A DNA stretch of 64,000 bases from contig NZ_BJDL01000012.1 of assembly GCF_005405125.1 (NCBI RefSeq), positions 59,333 to 123,332 on the forward strand, in the 5' to 3' direction. A program made the translations under genes and the position numbers. Source of the stretch: Lactiplantibacillus songbeiensis. GTDB taxonomy: Bacteria > Bacillota > Bacilli > Lactobacillales > Lactobacillaceae. How positions within the stretch are numbered: the stretch's first letter is position 1; the number at the start of each line of letters is the position of its first letter. The notes under the pieces are model-generated. The model had not been told where the DNA came from and ran no database searches. It saw nothing but the letters and a program-made list of their open reading frames with translations. Shown one piece after another: positions 17,403-27,062 of the stretch.

Positions 17403-18980
17403 TTAACGTTTAAACATATTCAAATAAAGGCGTCGCCCTAAGACAATAAACAGTACAAAGACAATAAATGTGATAATGAAAAAGGCTAATAAAACCGTCC
17501 CTTGCGTTTTGAAGAACCGGTTGACCCAGGTCGTTTCCATCTTTACTGCGGCCAACTTTTTAGGCCGTGGCTGCGTATCAGTAATCGTCGTTGCTTGACC
17601 GTTCAAAAAGTACGTCCCATGTTGATAGCCAAACGACACGGTGCCACTGGCAATCTTAGTTGGTGTCAATTGTGTCGCTGGATTAAACCAACGATAATTT
17701 AGCCGATCCAGCCGGCGCATCAAGTTCTGCAAACTCCGCCGACTGTTGGGCATCGTAAACGTCACAGCTGTGGGAATTGGAAAATCAGTCGCAACCTTTC
17801 CAAGCGTCGAGCCTTTAGTGACCGTTTCAAGGGATGCCGCATCCAAGCCATAAAAACTTTGTTTAAAAGTCGTCGCGGTATTATCTTGCTTAGCATAGAC
17901 CGGACTGGCCGGATTCGGTAACCACAACAGATGATCCGCTTTTTCGAGCGCATTTTGCCGATAAATCGCATCTTGGTTCCAATAGGCTGACGCACTCATC
18001 CCAACTGGGTAGACTTGATTCTGCGCGAACTGAATCAGCTCATTATCGATCAACGTTGAGAGCCCTGGACCACTACTCGTTGTGACCCCACCAACTGCCG
18101 GCATCTTTAAGAACACCACGCCACCACGATTCTCGACTAATCTCAAAACCCGGGCGAAACGTTGAAACGCTTTAAAATGCGCATGATTACCAACCGTAGT
18201 CGTACTAATGGCAAACGGGATGCCGCGTTGATACAACTTGAGGCTCAACCGCTCTAACACGGCCATGTTCGTATAAGGTGTGACCTTCGTAATTGTGAGT
18301 AGTGGCTGGTAATGTCCCGCCTGACTAAATAACATAGCAATCGTTTGCGCTGCGAGCACAAAGCTGTAGCCACCGGTTGACAAGTAAGGTAGATAACCCT
18401 GCCTCCCGACAATCGTGCCATATGGATAACGACGCTGATCAACTGATTGTGACTTTAAATAGCCAATTGTTTGTGCTTTAGCCGGTAAGTGGGTTAGCGC
18501 CACCATCGTTTCACTGAACGCTAACAATTGATGCAAGTGCCCATTTTTATTTTGTAGTGTAAATTGCTGCTGATAAAGATTGGCGCGTTTCACGTGTAGT
18601 CCCGCTGCCTCATCAGCAGTCAGCCTGGGACCAATGTGTAACTTCATTCCGTTAAACCGGCGGCGGTCCCGTACAAATGCTGTATTATTCAGATCGGTTT
18701 GCGGCCAATTAATCATCGTGATGACCCCTTGATAGTGCCGTAAACTGCCCGCCTGATAATCTGCAGCAACTTCGGTCTTAACCCGGACTTGTATCCCGGT
18801 TAAAATCCGCTGCACCGCTGCCACTTTCCGTTGATCTTGCTGCGCCACATTTTGTGAATCATAAACTAATAAGACTTTTGGCGTGGTCACTTTGGCTTGC
18901 ACCGGCAACTGCCATAACCAACCGCCAATTAGCAGGCCACTTATTAACCAACTGACCACGCGCCACCATTTAACTGTCAT
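17403..18980 (-). CDS. DUF2334-type (polysaccharide deacetylase-like) exported membrane protein
   Basis: 525 residues: signal peptide or anchor at 10-30, a large extracellular part, one C-terminal helix (about 495-517) and a basic tail. The segment around 229-260 (TPYTNMAVLERLSLKLYQRG.. followed by IPFAIS) matches the start of the DUF2334 deacetylase-like fold. The usual metal-binding residues are not evident: TKVTP stands where EDVSP is expected, and no HGxxH motif is seen. It may therefore be non-catalytic or strongly diverged. The start codon overlaps the previous stop (ATGA). A likely EPS processing or export partner, by context. Confidence 0.72.
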   Translation of the reverse strand: MTVKWWRVVSWLISGLLIGGWLWQLPVQAKVTTPKVLLVYDSQNVAQQDQRKVAAVQRILTGIQVRVKTEVAADYQAGSLRHYQGVITMINWPQTDLNNTAFVRDRRRFNGMKLHIGPRLTADEAAGLHVKRANLYQQQFTLQNKNGHLHQLLAFSETMVALTHLPAKAQTIGYLKSQSVDQRRYPYGTIVGRQGYLPYLSTGGYSFVLAAQTIAMLFSQAGHYQPLLTITKVTPYTNMAVLERLSLKLYQRGIPFAISTTTVGNHAHFKAFQRFARVLRLVENRGGVVFLKMPAVGGVTTSSGPGLSTLIDNELIQFAQNQVYPVGMSASAYWNQDAIYRQNALEKADHLLWLPNPASPVYAKQDNTATTFKQSFYGLDAASLETVTKGSTLGKVATDFPIPTAVTFTMPNSRRSLQNLMRRLDRLNYRWFNPATQLTPTKIASGTVSFGYQHGTYFLNGQATTITDTQPRPKKLAAVKMETTWVNRFFKTQGTVLLAFFIITFIVFVLFIVLGRRLYLNMFKR

Positions 18981-20473
18981 TCAGTGGTCGTCCCTTCTCG
19001 ATAGGCATGCCACAAGCGATGGTTCAAAATATCTGAAATAAATAATAAGAATGTTAGATCCAAGCTCACCGGTACCATAAAGATATGCTTAGCCAAATCC
19101 GCATCGCCATCACCAACAATTGAGATGATGGGGACAAAGATAAAGATTGTCATGAGCCCTAAGACCAAGCAGAATCGAAGCACCCCTTCGATTTCATGCT
19201 GACGCAAATCGTTATACATCCCGACAGCATAAACCATCACAAACGCGACAGCCAACAAACAATTAAAGGCAAACTTTTGTGGAAAGAAAGCCCCGGCAAT
19301 CGCACTATACCCCGTAAAAAACGTCACTTGTTGCCCGGGGGAGGCCCCGGAAGCCTTGGTATAGTCTCCGACTGCCTTAGTCTGCGTAATCATGACATCA
19401 GCGGCTGCTAAGTCCATCAGCTTGCCAAATTGTTTCAAATGACCCATATAATACTTCACAATCCAGACAAAGTTATACTTCGGTAACAAATTCTGCTCCA
19501 CATAGCTTTGCGGTGGCTGAATCGCTGCGAACTGCTTGGCATAGTAATCTTGATCTTTCATTAAGGCGTATTGCTCATCAATCCCATTCTTCGCAATCGC
19601 CTTACTTGGATCCCCCGTCTGGGTTAAAACCCCATGTGAAAAGGCCTGATATTGGTTGATACTCGTAAAATTCTTCCCAATCAAGGTATACGTTAACCCA
19701 CCTGTAATGAGTAAAATACCGATGCCAGCAAACAGATATAGGCGTTGCGCTTTAAAGTTAGGTAAAAACAACAAGCCCAACGCTACCACTGTATAGCTTA
19801 AGGCTAACGGGGCATTTTGTGATTTACTGGAAATCAGCAACAACGTACTTACCATAAAGATGAGTAACAACGGCCAACGCCGCCGATATCGTTGACGCGC
19901 CAACAACATGATCGACGAGAACGAATACAAGGTCATGCTCAACATCTGTGGTTCCGCAAAAAACGAATTAAAATACAACGTAAATGAAGAATCACCGAAA
20001 ACAAAGACCACCAATCCAGCAATCAGATAATTGCGCCAACGCTTCGAGGGGAAGGTCAACGCATCAGTCAAGAGATAAATACTACCGAGATACAGGCCAT
20101 AATTGACTAAGCCCATAAAGCGGATATCAAACACCGTCCGACTATAAAATAACTTATTCAACCCAACAGCTAAGCGGACAAAGATTGGCTGTGACGAAAA
20201 TGTCACGGAACGATACTCATTGTAATATTTCATCAATCCAAAATGCTGGGTCACATAACCAAAATAGTTATAGTGTGTCCCCAACAACTTGTAAATGCCA
20301 TTGCTATACATCGCTCGATAAAAATCCCCATTATCGGCCAACCCATTAATCGGCGGGATAAAGATTAAGTAACCAGCTAATCCCGCACACAGTAACATCG
20401 CCAACAATGGTGGTGGCATTAATTTTTGAAAAATCCGGCCCAATTGTCCAAGCCGTTGCTTTAAATTCGCCAT
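18977..20473 (-). CDS. Polytopic membrane protein of the EPS operon
   Basis: 498 residues with about 10-12 membrane helices and a large outside loop around residues 270-370. The DNGDFYRAMYSNGIY segment after the first helix has an acidic Asp-Asn-Gly-Asp motif in the place typical of GT-C type enzymes, which suggests a lipid-linked-sugar glycosyltransferase or polymerase-like fold. I do not recognise a named family with certainty. The ATG has AAGGTG upstream. It lies 19 bp after the GH8 gene and overlaps the DUF2334 gene by 4 bp, so it is part of the EPS operon. Confidence 0.7.
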   Translation of the reverse strand: MANLKQRLGQLGRIFQKLMPPPLLAMLLCAGLAGYLIFIPPINGLADNGDFYRAMYSNGIYKLLGTHYNYFGYVTQHFGLMKYYNEYRSVTFSSQPIFVRLAVGLNKLFYSRTVFDIRFMGLVNYGLYLGSIYLLTDALTFPSKRWRNYLIAGLVVFVFGDSSFTLYFNSFFAEPQMLSMTLYSFSSIMLLARQRYRRRWPLLLIFMVSTLLLISSKSQNAPLALSYTVVALGLLFLPNFKAQRLYLFAGIGILLITGGLTYTLIGKNFTSINQYQAFSHGVLTQTGDPSKAIAKNGIDEQYALMKDQDYYAKQFAAIQPPQSYVEQNLLPKYNFVWIVKYYMGHLKQFGKLMDLAAADVMITQTKAVGDYTKASGASPGQQVTFFTGYSAIAGAFFPQKFAFNCLLAVAFVMVYAVGMYNDLRQHEIEGVLRFCLVLGLMTIFIFVPIISIVGDGDADLAKHIFMVPVSLDLTFLLFISDILNHRLWHAYREGTTTE

Positions 20474-20492
20474 CGTTTGTCACACCTTAACC

Positions 20493-21623
20493 TCATTTAA
20501 AAGCCGCGTTCAACGCCGTTAAATTATTGTATGAATACGCTTGATTCGTCGCTGCGTCACCAATACCGCCAACAATCGCGGACTTTTTCGCCGTGACTTG
20601 TAAGCGCCAAACTGCCTGCATAGCTCGTTGATAATTTTTTTGATCATGAACCGCCGCAAAAATCATCGCCGCTAAGGCATAGTTACCCGCAGACTCGCCT
20701 TTAACACTGACGGTCCCAGTTGTCGTATACCCATTAGCTAAGTTATGTTGAACTAGGCGTTGGCTTAACCAGCGCCGACTCGTGGTCTTTAACTGCCCAA
20801 TCTCAGCTAAATGCAACAAGGTTTCGAGCGCTTCCGACGTATTCAAGTTGGCACTGCTATACTTACTAGTCGTCCACTGATAGCTGGCCGCATACAACGG
20901 AAAGACATCGCCCAAGTAGCCACTCTTCACCACGGTTAATTGTTTTTGGTACGCTGCACGCCCTTTTTTAGAACCTTGTTCAAAGTAATGTAACGTCTTT
21001 AAATCAAAATACGCCAAACTCCCAGTCGTCGTTGCCTTTTTCGTCTGCATATCATAATAGTTCACCAGATGCCCTTGCTTCAGACTCGTATTCACTAATG
21101 TCTGATAACGTTGCGTCGCTTCATGCCGATACGTCGACCGGTGATGCATTTGATCATACGCTAAAAGGGCGCGGATGAGTCGCAAATCATCGAGCGTCGC
21201 ATTAACGCGGTACCTTTTTTTAGTTCGTGGATCATACCGATAGCTGAACTGACCATGATCATCGAACGTTTTTTTAGTCGCCTGATAAAACGTTCGAAAT
21301 TGAGCCCACTGATGAGTGGTTGCCAAATATTGTAACCACATCCCTGATGATTCGCTCAATAACTCATGACCTGTCGCTGCTCCAGCCGTCCGCTGCTTAG
21401 TATCAACATAATTGGTATACAGCCCTTGTTTGGTTAACAACCCTTGTTTGATAAAGGTCGCTACCTTCTGACCATGTTGGCGATCAGTCGTGGTCGCCAA
21501 TTGGCTAGGCGTGGCAAATGCCGTGGGCGCTTGAGTTGGCGTTTTAACGGTGACTTGTTTTTGACAACCGCTTAAACCGAATAAAACCGGTAAAAGCAGC
21601 CAAGTTAGCCATTGCCAGCGCAT
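20493..21623 (-). CDS. GH8-family lipoprotein glycosidase (PssZ-like)
   Basis: 376 residues with a lipoprotein signal (LSGC, lipidated Cys at 20), so anchored outside the cell. The fold looks like an (alpha/alpha)6 glycoside hydrolase of family GH8: SESSGMW holds a likely general acid Glu91 and NATLDDLRLIRALL a likely Asp145/146. GH8 includes BcsZ endoglucanases and Listeria PssZ, which trim or disperse the EPS made beside them. It is 20 bp after the nox stop and starts the run of EPS genes. The start ATG has GTGAGG upstream. Confidence 0.8.
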   Translation of the reverse strand: MRWQWLTWLLLPVLFGLSGCQKQVTVKTPTQAPTAFATPSQLATTTDRQHGQKVATFIKQGLLTKQGLYTNYVDTKQRTAGAATGHELLSESSGMWLQYLATTHQWAQFRTFYQATKKTFDDHGQFSYRYDPRTKKRYRVNATLDDLRLIRALLAYDQMHHRSTYRHEATQRYQTLVNTSLKQGHLVNYYDMQTKKATTTGSLAYFDLKTLHYFEQGSKKGRAAYQKQLTVVKSGYLGDVFPLYAASYQWTTSKYSSANLNTSEALETLLHLAEIGQLKTTSRRWLSQRLVQHNLANGYTTTGTVSVKGESAGNYALAAMIFAAVHDQKNYQRAMQAVWRLQVTAKKSAIVGGIGDAATNQAYSYNNLTALNAAFK

Positions 21624-21643
21624 AACTCTGCCTCACTTTCTCA

Positions 21644-23056
21644 TTACTTCAACGTTTGATCGTTTTCCTTAGCCCAATCACCAACCGCACTGATCCGGAC
21701 TTTGCTGCGACCATTTTGCCGTTCTTGTTCCACGGCCATTTGACCGACTAAGTTCAAATAATTAAATGGATCATCAAAGTTTGGTGAGAATAACATATCC
21801 ACAAAGGCTAAATCATCGATCGTATTGTCGTTTTGAATCGCAATTGACAAGGCGTTCGCTGATTGTGCAATTTCGTGTGGACTCCATAATTGCGCCCCTA
21901 GGATCTTCCGGTTTTCCGGATTATAAACTAATTCAATCGTTAATGGCGCCGTTGACTGCATGTAAGCCGGCCGCCAGTTTCCTTCAAAGACGACCCGTTC
22001 AGCTGGAATCTTACTTTGCTTAGCGATTTCATACGTTAACCCAGTCGTTGCCAACGTGTGATCAAAGAGTTGCATCGCTGAAGTCGCTTGCGTCCCCATG
22101 TAACGTTGGATATCACCAAAGATGTTCATACCGGCTAACGTCCCTTGCCGCACCGCATTGGTTGCTAATGGTGTATAAGCTGAGCGACCAGTTGGGTTAA
22201 AGTTAACGACACAAGAATCCCCCGCCGCATAAATATCAGGGTCAGAAGTTTGCACATAGTCATTAATAATGATGGCCCCGTGCTTATCCATCTTGACTTG
22301 ACCACGTAATAACTCAGTGACCGGCACAAAGCCAGTCCCAACAATGGCTAAGTCAGCCACAAAGTCGCCCTCGTTCGTTTCAATAACTAACTCACCATTA
22401 TCGTTACCAGTAAAGGCCGTGACACGATGGTTTAATTCAACCTTAACACCATGTTGTTTTAACAAGGCAACGGCCCGATCAGACATGTCTTTACTGATGT
22501 AGTGGTTTAAAATCTGATCATGTGATTGGAATAAAGTCACTTCATGATCGGTATTAGCATAACTTTCTGATAGTTCGGTCCCAATATAACCGGCCCCGAT
22601 AATGGCAATCCGCCGGTTATCTTTAGCCGTCTTATAGATTTCTTGAGCTTGTTCATAGTTTTTGCAGAGTAAGACTTTAGATTCATCAATCCCAAAGATT
22701 GGTGGCACTTTAACAGAAGAACCAGTTGTCATGATTAATTTATCATAGTGATCATCAAAGACATCGCCAGTTTCCATATTGGCAACTTGTAACGTCTTCG
22801 TTGACGCGTCAATCTTTAGTACATTATGTTTCGTTTTAACCGTGGCGCCTTGTTTCTCCAGATCAGCTGGTGAAGAATAAAACATATCTTCCAATCGACC
22901 AACCTTACCACCTAAATATAAATAGATTCCACAAGACAAGAATGAAATATTATCGTTCCGTTCATAAACCGTTACTTCTGATTCAGGATGATCCTTTAAG
23001 ATTTGAGCAGCTGCCGCCGTACCAGCATGGGTACACCCAACAATGACAATTTTCAT
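21644..23056 (-). CDS. nox: NADH oxidase, Nox family (water-forming type)
   Basis: FAD flavoprotein of about 470 residues. FAD-binding VGCTHAG is at 6-12, the redox-active cysteine is C42 in SFLSCGIYL, the NADH-binding GAGYIG is central, and the IYAAGD FAD loop precedes a dimerisation domain. Cys42 is the hallmark of H2O-forming NADH oxidases and CoA-disulfide reductases. It re-oxidises NADH with O2 in lactic acid bacteria. The start is ATG 23054-23056 with TTGGAGG 7 bases upstream. Only 20 bp separate it from the GH8 gene, so it may be cotranscribed with the EPS operon. Confidence 0.92.
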   Translation of the reverse strand: MKIVIVGCTHAGTAAAAQILKDHPESEVTVYERNDNISFLSCGIYLYLGGKVGRLEDMFYSSPADLEKQGATVKTKHNVLKIDASTKTLQVANMETGDVFDDHYDKLIMTTGSSVKVPPIFGIDESKVLLCKNYEQAQEIYKTAKDNRRIAIIGAGYIGTELSESYANTDHEVTLFQSHDQILNHYISKDMSDRAVALLKQHGVKVELNHRVTAFTGNDNGELVIETNEGDFVADLAIVGTGFVPVTELLRGQVKMDKHGAIIINDYVQTSDPDIYAAGDSCVVNFNPTGRSAYTPLATNAVRQGTLAGMNIFGDIQRYMGTQATSAMQLFDHTLATTGLTYEIAKQSKIPAERVVFEGNWRPAYMQSTAPLTIELVYNPENRKILGAQLWSPHEIAQSANALSIAIQNDNTIDDLAFVDMLFSPNFDDPFNYLNLVGQMAVEQERQNGRSKVRISAVGDWAKENDQTLK

Positions 23057-23129
23057 GACGAAGCCTCCAAGTATTTTGTTCTGCACTAATGAATCGCTTT
23101 AACGCTAAGCTTAGTGATCCGATAAAAGC

Positions 23130-23143
23130 TAATATCGCTTTCA
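23130..23143 (-). promoter_or_regulatory. cre-like site upstream of nox
   Basis: Minus-strand TGAAAGCGATATTA differs from the CcpA cre consensus TGWAANCGNTNWCA at one position. It lies about 75 bp upstream of the nox start in the 374-bp divergent region. The rest of that region is AT-rich, with no RNA gene that I can see. Confidence 0.45.
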
Positions 23144-23430
23144 CCAACACAAATTCACAAGTGACGTGACAATGTGCACATTAAAATATAAAATAATAAA
23201 TACTGCATCACACTCATTATACGTTAATTCTGAGTCACTGGGTGCTTTTCCAACAAATTCATGACACAACTTTTCCAACAGCCCGCTTAAAAATAGTGAC
23301 ACTGATGATTCAAGACCGTAACCACTTTAAAAATTTTAAGGCTTAATCATTCCGCTTATACGCAATTTAGGTTACTATGGTAGTTAGGGGTATTTTTCGT
23401 ACACACAATCTAAACATGAGGGGCCAGTCT

Positions 23431-24114
23431 ATGTATCGCTATTTTATTCAGCCACAATTAGATAAATTCAATAATTCATTAATTGGCTATGAGATGTTAA
23501 TTCGTTATCGTGCTACCGAAGCGGATCGTTGGACCTTGCCTGATAATTTTGAAGCCATTCCCATCGATGTCCAAATTGATTTATTAAAAGCCACCGCCAG
23601 TGAACTTTCATTGAAGATCGGATCGGTTTCGATTAACTTTAACCGCAAGCAATTTTTAAATCCAGAAATCACAGCCGCTGTCATCGACGCCCAAACTAAG
23701 TTATTCCCAACTAAGGTCATTGTCGAAGTTACTGAAGAACCTGGGGAAGATAACTATGCGTTAGCCGATATGCAAAAGCAGATTGAACTCATTAAATCAC
23801 ATGGGTTACAATTCAGTCTGGATGATGTTGGCACGGGGATCAACGTCTATGATCATATCAAGCCACTACTTGGTTATGCCGAAGAAATCAAATTTGCCAT
23901 GCAAAACTTTCGCAATGAAGAACGGGCCGATGAGATTCCCGACCAACTTAAATTCTGGCGCGATATTGCTGAAAAGTATGACATGCGGCTCATTCTTGAA
24001 GGGGTTGAGAATGATGAAGAAGATCAACTCGCTGATGATCTTGAAATTCCACTCCGCCAAGGGTACTACTATGGTAAGCCACATTTATTCAAACTCAAAG
24101 CTGATCGCAACTAA
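23431..24114 (+). CDS. EAL-domain c-di-GMP phosphodiesterase
   Basis: A stand-alone EAL domain of 227 residues, no sensor or membrane part. The catalytic set is visible: E21 in GYEML (the EAL position), N69 in SINF, E99 in VEVTE, D131-D132 in LDDVGTG, K154, E190 in EGVE, and Q210 in QGYYYGKP. All the usual metal and base residues appear present, so hydrolysis of c-di-GMP to pGpG is likely. I start at ATG 23431 with GAGGGG upstream. A longer in-frame ORF begins at 23377 but lacks an RBS. It diverges from nox and the EPS operon and could switch off the GGDEF-like receptor. Confidence 0.92.
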   Translation: MYRYFIQPQLDKFNNSLIGYEMLIRYRATEADRWTLPDNFEAIPIDVQIDLLKATASELSLKIGSVSINFNRKQFLNPEITAAVIDAQTKLFPTKVIVEVTEEPGEDNYALADMQKQIELIKSHGLQFSLDDVGTGINVYDHIKPLLGYAEEIKFAMQNFRNEERADEIPDQLKFWRDIAEKYDMRLILEGVENDEEDQLADDLEIPLRQGYYYGKPHLFKLKADRN

Positions 24115-24120
24115 TTATTC

Positions 24121-24151
24121 AACCTTACTACTCACGTGGTAAGGTTTTTTT
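24121..24151 (+). terminator. Terminator of the EAL gene
   Basis: AACCTTAC pairs with GTAAGGTT, followed by T6, 6 bases after the EAL stop codon. Confidence 0.85.
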
Positions 24152-24155
24152 AGTC

Positions 24156-24196
24156 AAAAAAATCCCAGTTAGTCAACAACAGACTAGCTGGGATTT
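24156..24196 (-). terminator. Terminator of galU
   Basis: AAATCCCAGTTAGTC and GACTAGCTGGGATTT form a 15-bp stem (one mismatch) around a 7-base loop, with a T-run on the minus strand after galU. Confidence 0.88.
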
Positions 24197-24207
24197 AAGC
24201 TTAACTT

Positions 24208-25125
24208 TTATTTTTTAGGACTTTTCTTAGGTGCGGCGGCACTGTCTTCTTTAGTTAACTTGCTGCCCAGATCTTTGATATAGGCCCGTAAATCATCCTT
24301 AACATCTGGATGGGTTAGCCCATATTCAATCGTGGTCTTCAAGTAACCAAATTTGTAGCCAACATCATGCCGGGTGCCTTTGAATTCGTGTGCAAAAACA
24401 CGTTGCGTCTTATTCAACGTATCAATCGCATCCGTTAATTGAACCTCGCCACCCTTACCTGGTTTTTGATGTTCTAAGACATTAAAAATTTCAGGTGTCA
24501 GTAAATACCGACCAATAATGGCTAAATCACTCGGTGCTTCTTCAGGGGTTGGCTTCTCAACAAAATTATTCACATTGTACAAGCCTGGTTCTTTTTCACT
24601 TTCAGGATTGATGACGCCATACTTCGAGACTTCTTCGTGCGGCACCTTCATCACTGCCAAAGTTGAGGCGTGGGTCTTGTCGTAGCTATTCATTAATTGC
24701 TTGGTCAATGGCACTTTATCTTCCATCAAGTCATCACCTAGCATGACCACAAATGGTTCATCACCAACAAAGGCTTTCGCCGTTAAAACGGCATCACCTA
24801 AGCCGCGTGGATGCGATTGACGAATGAAATACAAGTTAATGTCGGTGGTTTCTTGAACCAACTTCAACATTTCTTCCTTGTGCTTAGCCCGCAAGTTATC
24901 TTCTAGTTCCGGATTAGAATCATAGTAATCTTCAATACTACGTTTGCTCTTCCCAGTAACAATGACAATATCTTCGATCCCCGATTTACGAGCTTCATCA
25001 ACGATAAATTGAATCGTCGGTTTATCGACGATTGGTAACATTTCTTTAGGCATCGCTTTGGTAGCAGGTAAAAAACGTGTTCCTAAACCGGCAGCTGGAA
25101 TAACCGCCTTTCTAACTTTTGACAT
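24208..25125 (-). CDS. galU: UTP-glucose-1-phosphate uridylyltransferase
   Basis: Makes UDP-glucose from UTP and glucose-1-phosphate. 305 residues. The nucleotide-binding [17 protein letters not shown] is at 14-30, IVDKPTIQF follows, VMLGDDLM is the metal/UTP loop, and FVEKP and GRYLL are sugar contacts. The C-terminus carries a short Lys/Pro/Ala tail. AGGAGG precedes the ATG. It is the last gene of the hprK-lgt-gpsA-galU run and lies next to the EPS locus, giving it the expected donor sugar. Confidence 0.97.
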   Translation of the reverse strand: MSKVRKAVIPAAGLGTRFLPATKAMPKEMLPIVDKPTIQFIVDEARKSGIEDIVIVTGKSKRSIEDYYDSNPELEDNLRAKHKEEMLKLVQETTDINLYFIRQSHPRGLGDAVLTAKAFVGDEPFVVMLGDDLMEDKVPLTKQLMNSYDKTHASTLAVMKVPHEEVSKYGVINPESEKEPGLYNVNNFVEKPTPEEAPSDLAIIGRYLLTPEIFNVLEHQKPGKGGEVQLTDAIDTLNKTQRVFAHEFKGTRHDVGYKFGYLKTTIEYGLTHPDVKDDLRAYIKDLGSKLTKEDSAAAPKKSPKK

Positions 25126-25164
25126 GTGCTGATCCTCCTAAGAATATAAAATCTTAAATTCAGC

Positions 25165-26181
25165 CTACTGAATTTCTGGTTTACCTTCACGTTGCATCAA
25201 TTGTGGAATCACTTGCTTAATATCCGCACCGTTGTATAACACATCATAAATAGCTTCGGTAATTGGCATTTCGATGTGTTGTTGTTGCGCTAATTCATAC
25301 GCGGCTTTGGTTGAAGGAATCCCTTCAATAACCATGCCCATCGTATCAATGACCGTCTTCAAAGCTTGGCCTTGACCTAATTCGTTCCCAGCACGCCAAT
25401 TACGTGAATGGACACTAGTTGCCGTCACGATTAAATCGCCGACCCCGGATAACCCAATAAAGGTTAACGGTTGGGCTCCCAATGCGACGCCTAACCGGCT
25501 AATTTCAGCTAAACCACGAGTCATTAACGCCGCCTTAGCGTCATCCCCGTAGCCTAAGCCATGCAATGCCCCGGCACCTAACGCAATAATGTTCTTTAAA
25601 GCGGCGCCTAATTCGACCCCAATCACATCATTATTCGTATAGATCCGGAAGTAGTCGTTCATGAATAATTGTTGCACGAACTTAGCGGCATCATTGTTAG
25701 CACTAGCTGCCGTAATTAATGTGATATCACGTTTGGCAACTTCTTCGGCATGACTCGGACCAGATAAGACCACTACCGCTTGGCGTAAGTCGGCCGGAAT
25801 TTCTTCTGACAAGACTTCAGATAAGCGTTTGTGGGTTTCCAGTTCAAGCCCTTTGCTGGCATGAATAATAATTGGGTGATTACCAGTTTGTTTTAAGACT
25901 TCTGTCACTTGCTTAGCAACAATCCGAATGGCCCCAGTTGGGACAACAAATAAGATAGCAGCCACACCATCCAATGCCGCACTTAAATCAGTGTAAGCTT
26001 TTAAAGAGGTTGAATAATGAAAATCATGAACATAATGTTCATTAGTGTGGTTCTCATTTAATTCTGCCACTTGTTTGGGATTGTTCGACCAAAGTCGGAC
26101 ATCATTTCCATTGTTATCTAATAAATTGGCTAATACGCTGCCCCATGAGCCAGCGCCTAAAACGGCAATTTTTTCTGCCAT
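25165..26181 (-). CDS. gpsA: Glycerol-3-phosphate dehydrogenase [NAD(P)+]
   Basis: Reduces dihydroxyacetone phosphate to sn-glycerol-3-phosphate for phospholipids and teichoic acid. 338 residues. N-terminal Rossmann motif GAGSWGS is at 9-15, then [15 protein letters not shown], and the catalytic-domain Lys in [18 protein letters not shown] precedes the ATG. It lies 17 bp after lgt in a conserved hprK-lgt-gpsA order. Confidence 0.97.
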   Translation of the reverse strand: MAEKIAVLGAGSWGSVLANLLDNNGNDVRLWSNNPKQVAELNENHTNEHYVHDFHYSTSLKAYTDLSAALDGVAAILFVVPTGAIRIVAKQVTEVLKQTGNHPIIIHASKGLELETHKRLSEVLSEEIPADLRQAVVVLSGPSHAEEVAKRDITLITAASANNDAAKFVQQLFMNDYFRIYTNNDVIGVELGAALKNIIALGAGALHGLGYGDDAKAALMTRGLAEISRLGVALGAQPLTFIGLSGVGDLIVTATSVHSRNWRAGNELGQGQALKTVIDTMGMVIEGIPSTKAAYELAQQQHIEMPITEAIYDVLYNGADIKQVIPQLMQREGKPEIQ

Positions 26182-26198
26182 ACAAATAACCCTCTAAT

Positions 26199-27047
26199 CT
26201 AATTTTTTTCTGCAGCAAATTTTTGACCAGAACCGTCTAAATACCAGCGATTCGCAGTTAAGTGCCGCCGACGCCAAATGATCAATCCAATACTGCCGAC
26301 GAATAAGACCACTGACAACGCCTGTGACACCCGGATCACATTGAACAACATCAATGAATCCGTTCGCATTCCTTCAGTGAAGAAGCGCCCAAAGGAATAC
26401 CAAGCAACATAGGTCAAGAACACTTCACCTTGCTTATAGAGACCAGCGCGATGGCGCGTGGTCATTAACAAGATAAAGCCTAAAATATCCCAAGTCGACT
26501 CATATAAGTAAGTCGGCTGACGATAAGCGCCATTGATATACATTTGCGAAATAATCCAATTGGGCAAATGCAACCCTTGTAAGAAACTCAGGCTAGTGAC
26601 CCGGCCAAAAGCTTCTTGGTTCATAAAGTTACCCCAACGTCCAATTCCTTGTCCCATAATCACGGTTGGCGCCGCGACATCGAGCATCAACCAGACCGGA
26701 ATAAATCGTGAACGACAGAATAGAATCACAACAATGGCGGCCCCAATCAGGCTCCCATAGATTGCAATCCCACCATCCCAAATCCGGATAATTTCGGCCG
26801 GATGTTGGCTGTAATAGGACCATTGGAAAATGACATAATAGAGTCGCGCCGCAATTAATGTAAACGGTAACGCCCACAAAATCATGTCATAGATATCATC
26901 AGCCCGAATACCACGCTGATTACCTTCACGTACGGCTAAAGCAACCGCAATCACCACAGCTGTTGCAATGATGACGCCGTACCAATGTACTTCGATTGGT
27001 CCTAAACGTAATGCAATCGGGTTTAACGCCCCCAAGACGGTTTTCAC
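26199..27047 (-). CDS. lgt: Prolipoprotein diacylglyceryl transferase
   Basis: Transfers diacylglycerol from phosphatidylglycerol to the lipobox Cys of prelipoproteins, such as the second PstS, PhnD and the GH8 protein in this window. 282 residues with about seven helices. The signature [13 protein letters not shown] (about residues 135-147) contains the Arg/Asn/Glu core, and HWYG near the N-terminus is typical. The start is GTG 27045-27047 with AAGGAG upstream. It is 15 bp after hprK. Confidence 0.96.
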   Translation of the reverse strand: MKTVLGALNPIALRLGPIEVHWYGVIIATAVVIAVALAVREGNQRGIRADDIYDMILWALPFTLIAARLYYVIFQWSYYSQHPAEIIRIWDGGIAIYGSLIGAAIVVILFCRSRFIPVWLMLDVAAPTVIMGQGIGRWGNFMNQEAFGRVTSLSFLQGLHLPNWIISQMYINGAYRQPTYLYESTWDILGFILLMTTRHRAGLYKQGEVFLTYVAWYSFGRFFTEGMRTDSLMLFNVIRVSQALSVVLFVGSIGLIIWRRRHLTANRWYLDGSGQKFAAEKN

Positions 27048-27062
27048 GCTGTTGCCATCTCC

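Noticed and set aside
23057..23430. Possible Rex operator upstream of nox
   Set aside because: There is one TTGTGAA half-site but no matching TTCACAA half at the right spacing.
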